From Gammaproteobacteria bacterium (lineage in GTDB: Bacteria; Pseudomonadota; Gammaproteobacteria; Pseudomonadales; Azotimanducaceae), in contig JAPPND010000087.1 in NCBI GenBank assembly GCA_028818795.1, positions 1-47,849 of the forward strand: a stretch of DNA of 47,849 nt, read 5' to 3'. Shown one piece after another: positions 8,473-15,965 of this stretch (positions are counted from its first letter, which is position 1; the number at the start of each line of letters is the position of its first letter). The notes below the pieces were generated by a model. The model worked only from the letters and a program-made list of their open reading frames with translations. It had not been told where the DNA came from and searched no databases. Both the position numbers and the translations under genes were made by a program.

Positions 8473-9705
8473 TCAGACCGCCGTGAATATCAGGGTTCCG
8501 TTGGTGCCGCCGAATCCGAACGAGTTCGACAACGCTGCGTCGATGGACATTTCACGAGCGGTGTGCGGAATGTAGTCCAGATCGCACTCGGCACCGGGTT
8601 TGTCGAGGTTGATCGTGGGCGGCGCGATGTCGTTCGCGACCGCGAGCACGGAGAAGATCGCCTCCACCGCGCCGGCGGCGCCCAGCAAGTGCCCGATCAT
8701 CGACTTCGTGGAACTCACGGCGACTTGCGTGGATTCGCCGAACACCGCCTTGATCGACAGCGTCTCCGCGATATCCCCCTGGGGCGTCGACGTGCCGTGC
8801 GCATTGATGTAGTCGATGTCGTCCGGGCCGAGCCGCGCGTCGGCCAACGCGTTGTGCATCGATGCGACGGCACCATGGCCGTCGTCGGGAGGACTGGTGA
8901 TGTGGTGCGCATCGGCGCTCATGCCGAACCCGGCCAGTTCGCAGTAGATGTTGGCGCCCCTTGCCCGGGCCCGCTCGAAGTCCTCGAGGACCAGTACGCC
9001 GGCACCGTCGCCGAGTACGAACCCGTCACGGTCGCGGTCCCAGGGACGGCTCGCGGATTCGGGATCGTCGTTGCGCGTGGACAGCGCCTTCATGGAGGCA
9101 AACCCCGCCACCGTAACCGGCGAGGTGGCCTGTTCCGCACCGCCCACGACCATTACATCGGCGTCGCCGCACTGGATGGCACGCATACCCAAACCGATGT
9201 TGTGGGTCCCGGTCGTACAGGCTGTGACGACCGCCAGGTTCGGGCCACGGAAGTTGTACATCATCGACAGTTTGCCGGCGATCATGTTGATGATGCTCGA
9301 CGGCACGAAGAACGGCGACACGCGTCCCGGACCGCGGTCAAGGCAGGTGGAGTGGGTCTGTTCGATGGTGTTGATGCCGCCGATACCAGAACCGATGGCG
9401 ACGCCGATTCTGTCGCCGTTGGCAGTGTCGTCCAGGCCGGCATCCCGCACCGCCTGGATCCCCGCGATCAGCCCGTACTGAATGAAGCGGTCGAGGCGAC
9501 GGGCTTCCTTTCGGTCCAGGTAGTCCTCGACGACGAGATCCTTGACCGCCGCGTTGATCGTAACGCTTTGGCCGGTGGTATCGAATTCCGTGATGGGGGC
9601 GGCGCCGCTAACGCCGCCAAGGGCGTTGTGCCAGCCTTCCTCGGCGGTGTTCCCGATAGGCGACAGCATGCCGAGGCCTGTTACCGCGACTCGCCGTTTG
9701 CTCAT
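8473..9705 (-). CDS. fabF: 3-oxoacyl-[ACP] synthase II
   Basis: This condensing enzyme extends acyl-ACP with malonyl-ACP in type II fatty acid synthesis. From the ATG at 9705 (MSKRRVAVTGLG) it has 410 residues, the E. coli FabF length; a longer reading would run back into acpP. The catalytic triad is visible: Cys163 in TACTTG, His in NAHGTSTP and His in SMIGHLLGAAG, followed by the terminal NSFGFGGTNG. It lies 52 bp downstream of acpP, the usual order. Confidence 0.96.
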   Translation of the reverse strand: MSKRRVAVTGLGMLSPIGNTAEEGWHNALGGVSGAAPITEFDTTGQSVTINAAVKDLVVEDYLDRKEARRLDRFIQYGLIAGIQAVRDAGLDDTANGDRIGVAIGSGIGGINTIEQTHSTCLDRGPGRVSPFFVPSSIINMIAGKLSMMYNFRGPNLAVVTACTTGTHNIGLGMRAIQCGDADVMVVGGAEQATSPVTVAGFASMKALSTRNDDPESASRPWDRDRDGFVLGDGAGVLVLEDFERARARGANIYCELAGFGMSADAHHITSPPDDGHGAVASMHNALADARLGPDDIDYINAHGTSTPQGDIAETLSIKAVFGESTQVAVSSTKSMIGHLLGAAGAVEAIFSVLAVANDIAPPTINLDKPGAECDLDYIPHTAREMSIDAALSNSFGFGGTNGTLIFTAV

Positions 9706-9757
9706 AACCGAATGCCCGTGGGAACGCGTCGCGGACTTGCAACGCGTCGTGCGCTGA

Positions 9758-9991
9758 CTACTGATGGGCAAGGATGTAGTCGATCGCTTCTTTGACGGTG
9801 GTGATGTTCTCCGCCTCCTCGTCGGGAATCTCGGTCTCGAATTCCTCCTCGAGAGCCATCACCAGTTCCACTGTGTCCAACGAATCCGCCCCCAGGTCGT
9901 CAACGAATGACGCCTCGTCCTTGACTTCCTCCTCCTTGACGCCCAACTGCTCGCAGATGAGTCGCTTGACTCGCTCGTCGACACTGCTCAT
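9758..9991 (-). CDS. acpP: Acyl carrier protein
   Basis: The 77-residue acidic helical protein carries acyl chains on 4'-phosphopantetheine attached at Ser37 of the DSL motif. GAAGGAGTC precedes the ATG. It sits between fabG (185 bp away) and fabF. The longer spacing to fabG allows a separate promoter, as acpP is often more strongly expressed than its neighbours, but I cannot confirm one. Confidence 0.97.
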   Translation of the reverse strand: MSSVDERVKRLICEQLGVKEEEVKDEASFVDDLGADSLDTVELVMALEEEFETEIPDEEAENITTVKEAIDYILAHQ

Positions 9992-10176
9992 GTTCGAGAC
10001 TCCTTCTAATCGCTACTTAAGGTGTGCAACTCGCCGGCGGAACCGGCACCCGCGCTTCGTTGACCGTAAGCGAACCGCTGCCGTCAGCGGGGGCGTAAGT
10101 TTATCCGCTTTTGGACGCTCTGAACCACAGGCTCAACGGTCCGCGTCGTTCGCCTCGTTCACCAACCCTCACCCGG

Positions 10177-10917
10177 TCATCCGGCGTAGAGGCCGCCGTT
10201 CACGTGCACGGTCTCTCCGGTGATGTAGGCAGCGCCGTCGCCGACCAGGAAGGCGACCACCGCCGCGACATCCTCCACCTCACCCATCCTGCCGAGGGCC
10301 GTTCGATCCACCATCGCCTGGCGTTGCGACTCGGCAAGTGCCCGGGTCATGCCCGTGTCGATGAAGCCGGGGGCGACCGCGTTCACCGTGATGCCGCGAC
10401 CGCCGAGTTCCTGGGCGAGCGACCGGGTGAACCCCTCGATGCCCGCCTTCGTTGCGGCATAGTTGGCTTGACCGGCGTTTCCCATTCGGCCGACGACAGA
10501 GCTCAAGTTGACGATTCGCCCCCACCGTGCCCGCATCATCCCGCGCAGCAGCGGTTTGGTCAGCCGGTAGACTCCTGTCAGGTTCGCGTCGACCACCGCC
10601 GACCATTGCGCCGGTGTCATCCGCAGGAGCAGGTTGTCCCGGGTCACCCCGGCGTTGTTGACGAGGACCAGCGGCGCACCGTAGCGCGATTGAATGCCGG
10701 CAACCGTTTCGCCGACCAGGGATTCATCCTCCAGGCGCAACACCACGCCCGTCCCGCCGGTCGCCAACTCCTCCGCCACCGCCGCCGCCCCCTCGTCGCT
10801 CGTGGCGGTCCCAACAACGAATAGGCCATCGGCGGCGAGCCGTGCGGCAATGGCCCTGCCGATGCCGCGACTGGCGCCGGTTACGAGCGCGATCCTGCGG
10901 TTCTCGCTCACGATCAC
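10177..10917 (-). CDS. fabG: 3-oxoacyl-[ACP] reductase
   Basis: The enzyme performs the NADPH-dependent reduction of 3-oxoacyl-ACP. I start it at the GTG at 10917, which overlaps the fabD stop as GTGA, giving 246 residues; the open frame continues upstream antiphase to fabD but without homology. It shows the Rossmann TGASRGIG motif at about residue 14, NNAG, and the Ser-Tyr-Lys triad in NLSSVVG and YAATKAG, ending in ITGETVHVNGGLY. It is coupled to fabD. Confidence 0.95.
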   Translation of the reverse strand: MIVSENRRIALVTGASRGIGRAIAARLAADGLFVVGTATSDEGAAAVAEELATGGTGVVLRLEDESLVGETVAGIQSRYGAPLVLVNNAGVTRDNLLLRMTPAQWSAVVDANLTGVYRLTKPLLRGMMRARWGRIVNLSSVVGRMGNAGQANYAATKAGIEGFTRSLAQELGGRGITVNAVAPGFIDTGMTRALAESQRQAMVDRTALGRMGEVEDVAAVVAFLVGDGAAYITGETVHVNGGLYAG

Positions 10918-11846
10918 GGTTCCAGGCAGGCTTCGAGCGCCAACTCGAGCCCGTCGAGGGTTCCGATGCCATGGACCGACAGCGACCGGTCGATTCGACG
11001 AGCCAGCCCCGCGAGGACGTTGCCGGGACCGCACTCCACGAACACCTCGGTGCCGGAACGCGCCATAGTGCCCACGGACTCCGACCAACGAACCGGGGAC
11101 ACGAGTTGCCGCAGCAGGTTGTCCCGGATGTCGGCTGGGCCGGTCGCGGCCGCCGCGCTGTAGTTCTGAACCACGGGAATACGCGCTTCGCGGATGTCCG
11201 CGTCGGAGAGCAATTGGGCAAGGGGCTCGCTGGCCGGTGCCATCAGGGCGCAATGAGACGGAACGCTGACGTCAAGTTGCACGGCCCGGCGGGCACCCCG
11301 GGCCTTGCAGGCCTCGATGGCAGCAGCCACCGCATCGGCAGCACCGGCGATGACAACCTGGCCCGGCGAGTTGTAGTTTGCCGGCGTGACGGTGCCATCC
11401 ATGTCCTGGCAGCACGCCTCGACCGCGTCGTCGTCCAAACCCAGGATGGCGGCCATCGCGCCCTGTCCGGCGGGCACTGCGCCCTGCATCAACTTGCCGC
11501 GCTCGTGTACCAGCACCACTGCGCTTGCGAACTCGAGCGCGCCGGCCGCAACCAACGCCGAGTACTCCCCGAGACTGTGCCCGGCCACGACCTCGGGTTC
11601 CGCCCCGTTGCGACGAAGCCAGACATCGAGCAGCGCGACACCCGCCGTCAGCAAGGCCGGCTGGGTGATCTCGGTCTGGTGCAAACGTTCGGCGGGGCCA
11701 TTGCCGACGATGTCGCCAAGATCGAATCCCAGCGCCTCCGAAGCCTCCTCGAAGCGCCTTGGCACCGCCTCCTCGACGGCCCCGATGTCGCCGACCATGC
11801 CGACCACCTGGGCGCCCTGGCCCGGAAACAGGAACCCCAAACCCAT
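10914..11846 (-). CDS. fabD: Malonyl-CoA:ACP transacylase
   Basis: The enzyme loads malonyl groups onto ACP. The start at 11846 is set by AGAAGGAGA just upstream of ATG and the conserved beginning MGLGFLFPGQGAQ, giving 310 residues. The nucleophile serine lies in GHSLGEYSA, the Q of PGQGAQ forms the oxyanion hole, and the catalytic histidine is in PSHCALM. It sits between plsX and fabG. Confidence 0.95.
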   Translation of the reverse strand: MGLGFLFPGQGAQVVGMVGDIGAVEEAVPRRFEEASEALGFDLGDIVGNGPAERLHQTEITQPALLTAGVALLDVWLRRNGAEPEVVAGHSLGEYSALVAAGALEFASAVVLVHERGKLMQGAVPAGQGAMAAILGLDDDAVEACCQDMDGTVTPANYNSPGQVVIAGAADAVAAAIEACKARGARRAVQLDVSVPSHCALMAPASEPLAQLLSDADIREARIPVVQNYSAAAATGPADIRDNLLRQLVSPVRWSESVGTMARSGTEVFVECGPGNVLAGLARRIDRSLSVHGIGTLDGLELALEACLEP

Positions 11847-11886
11847 CTGTTCTCCTTCTGTTAAGCGGTCTCCTAGGCGGCGGGCA

Positions 11887-12921
11887 TTAGATCCCGGCCG
11901 CAAGCCGTGCGACGAGACCGGTCGACAGAGCGTCCATGGCTTGCCTTACCGCGTTCTCGAAACCCTGTCGGTCCGCACCGCCATGGCTCTTGACAACGAC
12001 ACGCGCGAGCCCGAGAAGGCTGGCGCCGTTGTACGACTGGGGATTGTACGCATCCCGAACACGGCGCAAACGACTCCGGAGCATGGCCCGGCCCAGCGTC
12101 ACACCCGGCGAACGCCCCGAAAGCTCCCTGCCCAGCAGGTAACGCGCCATCTGGGCCGCACCCTCCGCAGCCTTCAGCGCGATGTTTCCCGCGAACCCGT
12201 CGGCAACGACCACGTCGGTCGCCGCATCGAACAGTCTGTGGGGCTCGACAAATCCGCCATATCGAAGCCGGTTGTCGGACTCCAGCAGCCGTGCTGCCTC
12301 GCGAACGGTCGCCGGCCCCTTGCGCACTTCCGAACCGATGTTCAGGAGCCCGACGGATGGAATCGGGATCCCGTGGCGACCGGCGCAGTCGTCCGTGTCA
12401 GGCGACGCGGTGGCCGCGGCGGCGGTTCCGAGCAGTGCAAACTGATGCAGTTGCCCCGGTCCCGACCCGATGTTCGCGCCAAGATCGAGCATCCGGAATC
12501 GACGGCCGTCCGCACCCCCGAGGGACTTCATGATCGCGGGTCGGCGGATATCGGGGAGCATGCCCACCAAGTGCCTAGATAGCGCCACCAGCGCACCCGT
12601 GCTTCCGGCACTCACCAAGGCGTCCGCGTCGCCGACTGCCAGGGCCCTCACGGCGCTACGCATCGACGAGTCGACCTCGCCCCGAAGCGAGCCACGTAGT
12701 GGGTCGTCGACTTCGACGCGCCGCGGTGCGTGAACGACGTCGTGGGACGTTCCGGTCAACAGTGGAGCGACGTCGTCGCCCGGACCGAAGAAGATCAGCT
12801 TTACCGGTTCCGAGCTTGCATTCCGCAGGCCGGGCGACTCGGCCGCATCCAAGGCGCCGCGCACGAGAGTCGTCGGCGCGGCATCGCCACCGAGGATGTC
12901 AACGGCTAAGCGGATGGGCGT
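11887..12921 (-). CDS. plsX: Phosphate acyltransferase PlsX, with a non-standard or damaged start
   Basis: PlsX converts acyl-ACP to acyl-phosphate for phospholipid synthesis. Family features include the AVDxxGGD N-terminus, an SAGSTGALV motif, LDLGANIG, and DGFAGNIALK. The first ATG/GTG/TTG in frame is the GTG at 12864, but conserved coding (IRLAVDILGGDAAPTTL) begins about 17 codons earlier. No standard start lies between the in-frame TAA at 12940-12942, which is also the rpmF stop, and that motif. The 5' boundary given here is an ACG at 12921, where an ATG would be expected; ATC at 12915 is another option. Either a rare start codon is used or the start is mutated. Confidence 0.85.
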   Translation of the reverse strand, partial: TPIRLAVDILGGDAAPTTLVRGALDAAESPGLRNASSEPVKLIFFGPGDDVAPLLTGTSHDVVHAPRRVEVDDPLRGSLRGEVDSSMRSAVRALAVGDADALVSAGSTGALVALSRHLVGMLPDIRRPAIMKSLGGADGRRFRMLDLGANIGSGPGQLHQFALLGTAAAATASPDTDDCAGRHGIPIPSVGLLNIGSEVRKGPATVREAARLLESDNRLRYGGFVEPHRLFDAATDVVVADGFAGNIALKAAEGAAQMARYLLGRELSGRSPGVTLGRAMLRSRLRRVRDAYNPQSYNGASLLGLARVVVKSHGGADRQGFENAVRQAMDALSTGLVARLAAGI

Positions 12922-12939
12922 GAGTCCGGGCTTTCCCGG

Positions 12940-13116
12940 TTAGAGCCGCGATTCGACGACCTTGCGTCCACGGTAGTAGCCCTCATCGGTGACGTGATGC
13001 CGGCGATGGGTTTCGCCGGTGGTCGAGTCGATGGACAACGTGGGCTCTTTGAGCCCATGGTGCGACCGTCGCTTGTCGCGTTTCGACCGCGTCACCTTGT
13101 TCTGCTGCACAGCCAT
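12940..13116 (-). CDS. rpmF: 50S ribosomal protein L32
   Basis: L32 is a small protein of the large ribosomal subunit. The ATG at 13116 is chosen because [19 protein letters not shown] is the family N-terminus and GGAG lies about nine bases upstream; that gives 58 residues. The zinc-binding cysteines of some L32 proteins are absent, as in most Gammaproteobacteria. It sits between yceD and plsX, the near-universal order. Confidence 0.96.
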   Translation of the reverse strand: MAVQQNKVTRSKRDKRRSHHGLKEPTLSIDSTTGETHRRHHVTDEGYYRGRKVVESRL

Positions 13117-13130
13117 CTTGGTATCTCCGT

Positions 13131-13670
13131 TCAAACGGGCCGAAGGCCCTCAACAAGTGCCTGCAAACCCGCAAGGGGTTTCGCTTCCGACATCCCGGCA
13201 TCGTGCGCTGCCGATTCGGCCTCGCCGGCATGGACGCACGACTCCCCTGGCGCGCAGCACCGCTCCGGGATGCTGAGCAGGATGTCGTCCTCGACGAGGG
13301 CCGTCAGAGGCAACCGCGCGTCCTCGCTGACTACCGCGTCCAACTCCGGCATCAGGCCTTCGACTTCAGCATCCGACGCGACGACTCGGAAGTCCAGTTG
13401 GCTCGCCACCTCGACATCCACTGTTTCAGCACACCGGCTGCAGCAGATCGGTGCCACGACCTTGCAGGTACCCCTAACCCGAGGCCTGCCCTCGTCGTCG
13501 AGCGAAAAGTCGAGAGCGGCGAATACACTCGTCGCTTTCGTCTTGCCCGAGTCCCCGGCGTTGAACAGCACGTTGCCGAGCCGCTCGAAAGCAGCTACAT
13601 CGATCATGCCGCGCCACCTGCCACCTTCCCGGGCAAGCTGGGCGACGTCCAATTGCGGCACCGACACCAC
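13131..13670 (-). CDS. yceD: DUF177/YceD family protein (23S rRNA accumulation)
   Basis: YceD proteins are needed for normal 23S rRNA accumulation, and their gene almost always precedes rpmF. The 179-residue protein has the family's cysteine-containing centre (ICCSRCAE, about residues 75-82) and the later acidic [22 protein letters not shown] segment. The C-terminal CCAPGESC cluster may add to a metal site, which is inference. Start is one of two tandem GTG codons. It is the first gene of the operon and is divergent from yceF. Confidence 0.88.
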   Translation of the reverse strand: MVSVPQLDVAQLAREGGRWRGMIDVAAFERLGNVLFNAGDSGKTKATSVFAALDFSLDDEGRPRVRGTCKVVAPICCSRCAETVDVEVASQLDFRVVASDAEVEGLMPELDAVVSEDARLPLTALVEDDILLSIPERCCAPGESCVHAGEAESAAHDAGMSEAKPLAGLQALVEGLRPV

Positions 13671-13744
13671 ATCACCGGCTAACTTACGGCGGCGCGGATG
13701 ATATGGTCGCGCCCCCTAGCTGTCAAAACAGGCGACCCCCTGCG

Positions 13745-14377
13745 ATGACCGATGTGCGCCAGGCCGACGCGTCCGTTCTGCGCCGATCCGCGCCACTCGT
13801 GCTCGCGTCGTCTTCGCGCTACCGCCAGGCTCTCCTCGAACGACTTGGCATGCCGTTCAGTGTCGATTCTCCCGGCATCGACGAGGCACCCCTGCCCGGG
13901 GAGACCCCTCGTGAGCTAGTCCTGCGGTTGTCGGTTGCCAAGGCTCGGGCCGTGGCGAGTCGCTGGCCGAACGCCATCGTCATCGGTTCCGACCAGGTCG
14001 CGACCTTCGATGGTCGGATTCTCGGCAAGCCCGGGACGGCGAATGCGGCGGTCCGCCAGTTGCGCGCCTTCTCGCGCCGTCGTGTCGATTTCCTGACCGG
14101 TGTTGCGGTTCTCAATACCGCCACGGGTCGCCCTCGCACCGCCATGGACACGACGACGGCCCGCTTTCGGGAAGCGAGCGACGCGGAGATCCGCCGCTAC
14201 GTCGAACGCGACCGACCCCTCGACTGTGCCGGCGGCATCCGGTTCGAGGGCCTCGGTCCCCTCCTCCTGGACGGCGTCGACACGGTGGATCCGAGCGCCG
14301 CCATCGGACTGCCGCTGATCGCGCTGGGCGAGTTGCTGCGCGAGGAGGGTGTCAATCCGCTCGCGCCGGGGGATTGA
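13745..14377 (+). CDS. yceF: Maf-family nucleotide pyrophosphatase, YceF type
   Basis: Maf proteins hydrolyse non-canonical nucleoside triphosphates; the YceF subgroup prefers m7GTP. The 210-residue protein shows the substrate loop LASSSRYRQALLE at its start, GSDQV with the metal-binding aspartate, and the GKPG lysine. Subgroup assignment rests on the CAGGIRFEGLG stretch, DPSAAIGLPLIAL near the end, and position next to yceD and rluC as in E. coli. Its 3' end overlaps the convergent rluC by 26 bp. Confidence 0.9.
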   Translation: MTDVRQADASVLRRSAPLVLASSSRYRQALLERLGMPFSVDSPGIDEAPLPGETPRELVLRLSVAKARAVASRWPNAIVIGSDQVATFDGRILGKPGTANAAVRQLRAFSRRRVDFLTGVAVLNTATGRPRTAMDTTTARFREASDAEIRRYVERDRPLDCAGGIRFEGLGPLLLDGVDTVDPSAAIGLPLIALGELLREEGVNPLAPGD

Positions 14378-15284
14378 GCGATCTCAAAGCGTCTCGAAGC
14401 GCTTCGAACTCGCGAGGCACTGGCGCGTCTATCCGTATCCGCCGTCCATGCAGCCCGAACGTCAGCCGGGTGGCATGGAGAAACAGCCGGGGATGGGCCT
14501 GGGCGCTACCCCGGGCGTACTTGGCATCGCCAAGGATAGGGTGGCCGCTGGCGGCCGCGTGAACCCGGATCTGGTGCGTGCGTCCGGTTCTCGGAAATGC
14601 GGCCAGCCAAGTGGCCTCGCCGAGCCGATGCACCACGCTGAACTCGGTGGTCGAGGCTTCGCCGTCAGCCTGCACACGCACCCGGCGTTCTCCGCTCGCG
14701 AGTGCGTAGCGCGCCAGTGGCTTGTCCACCACACCCAGACCCGCCGGCCAGTGGCCGCCCACGACGAGGTCGTAGCGTTTGGCGACGGCACCTTTGCGGA
14801 GCTCGGCATGCAGCGCGAGCAGCGTGGGTCGGTTCTTGGCCACGGCCAGGCAACCCGAGGTGTCGCGGTCCAGTCGATGCGCCAGCGCGTAGGGAACCGA
14901 TGGGTCGTTTCGGCGCAGCGTTTCGATCACGCCGAGGGAAATCCCGCTGCCGCCGTGGACGGCAATGCCACTCGGCTTGTCGATCACCAGGACGTCCTCG
15001 TCCTCGTAGACGGTCGCATTCCGCAGTATCTCCGCGACCCCGCCCGGATCGGAGGCGTCGGATGCCGCCGGCGGACCGCTCCGGAATGGGGGGATTCGTA
15101 CCCGGTCGCCCCGCTGCACGCGGTAGTCCGGACGCCGGCGGGCACCGTTGACGCGGACCTCGCCGCGGCGGACCATGCGGTAGATCCGACTCTTCGGGAG
15201 TCCCTTCATCCGGGCAACGAGGAAGTTGTCGAGCCGCTGCCCGTGCTCGGCATCCACACTCACGATGTTCACCTCGGCAGCCAC
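14352..15284 (-). CDS. rluC: 23S rRNA pseudouridine synthase RluC
   Basis: RluC makes pseudouridines at positions 955, 2504 and 2580 of 23S rRNA in E. coli. The 310-residue protein has an N-terminal S4 RNA-binding domain (QRLDNFLVARMKGLPKSRIYRMVRRGEVRVNG region) and the catalytic HRLDRDTSG motif with its aspartate near residue 138, then GRTHQIRVH. Start is a GTG. It is divergent from rne, with the long rne leader between, as in E. coli. Confidence 0.92.
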   Translation of the reverse strand: MAAEVNIVSVDAEHGQRLDNFLVARMKGLPKSRIYRMVRRGEVRVNGARRRPDYRVQRGDRVRIPPFRSGPPAASDASDPGGVAEILRNATVYEDEDVLVIDKPSGIAVHGGSGISLGVIETLRRNDPSVPYALAHRLDRDTSGCLAVAKNRPTLLALHAELRKGAVAKRYDLVVGGHWPAGLGVVDKPLARYALASGERRVRVQADGEASTTEFSVVHRLGEATWLAAFPRTGRTHQIRVHAAASGHPILGDAKYARGSAQAHPRLFLHATRLTFGLHGRRIRIDAPVPREFEALRDALRSLNPPARAD

Positions 15285-15965
15285 TCAATATCCTGCCGAT
15301 TGAAGCACTTACCGCACCTATGTTATCGTGCACCACGCGCGACGCCAAAGGGCAGCGGGGTTCCGTATTGAGGGACTCAAATCCTGCTGGGGCTCGCGCA
15401 AGCTGTATGAGCAACGAGTTATTGAACGATTAACGCCACGAAGCGCGTAACCATCGTCAAGATGCCGCCAGGTCGGGAAAGCGAACCGACGCTGGCGAGA
15501 GCCTACCCGCCGATCCAATCACCTGAATTGCCCCACCGGTCGCCCGACGGCGTCCGCGGGACTAGGCGGGAGACGAGCCCCCGGGTTCGGCTCGGCTCGA
15601 TTGAGAATTGTCATCGCTCGACACGCAGTGGTCCTGAACGAATCCGTTTAGTTCGTCCTTCCGCTGGCGTGGCGGCGATCGTTGACGGCTTGCCGGGAAC
15701 GAGACGGTTCCCGTGCAGGCAGCGGCGCTCACCTCCCGACCGCAACAGCGGTCGCGAGCTTTTCGTCGCGCCGACGCGGCACGCGTTCCCACACGGGGGT
15801 GCCGCATTTTTGCCGTTCGCAGTCAACTTCGCCAAGGGTCGCCCCGCGATACCGGGGTGATCGGTCCGGGCGCGCGCCCGGCCGAGCAGGACAATCCGAT
15901 GCCGCTCCTCAAGCGGCGCGATGGTGCGTAGCGCGTCAAGGGCGTCGCAACACGGAAGCACCAAC
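15285..15965 (+). promoter_or_regulatory. Long non-coding leader between rluC and rne
   Basis: No gene is supported in these 681 bp; open frames here lack ribosome sites and homology. The divergent promoters for rluC and rne must lie inside. In E. coli the rne mRNA has a long 5' UTR through which RNase E cleaves its own message; the length here suggests the same kind of autoregulation, by analogy only. A stable stem-loop lies at 15691-15717. Confidence 0.5.
15691..15717 (+). promoter_or_regulatory. Stem-loop in the rne leader
   Basis: CGGGAAC (15694-15700) pairs perfectly with GTTCCCG (15707-15713) around the six-base loop GAGACG, and TGC/GCA extends it past one bulged T. It could be the RNase E-sensing hairpin of the leader; this is inference from position. 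Confidence 0.4.

Noticed and set aside
10918-11253. N-terminal extension of FabG
   Set aside because: It overlaps fabD in another frame, has no homology, and the GTG at 10917 overlaps the fabD stop as expected for coupled genes.
15462-15860. Open frames of 130 codons in the rne leader
   Set aside because: No ribosome site, no homology, biased Arg/Pro/Gly composition typical of non-coding high-GC sequence.
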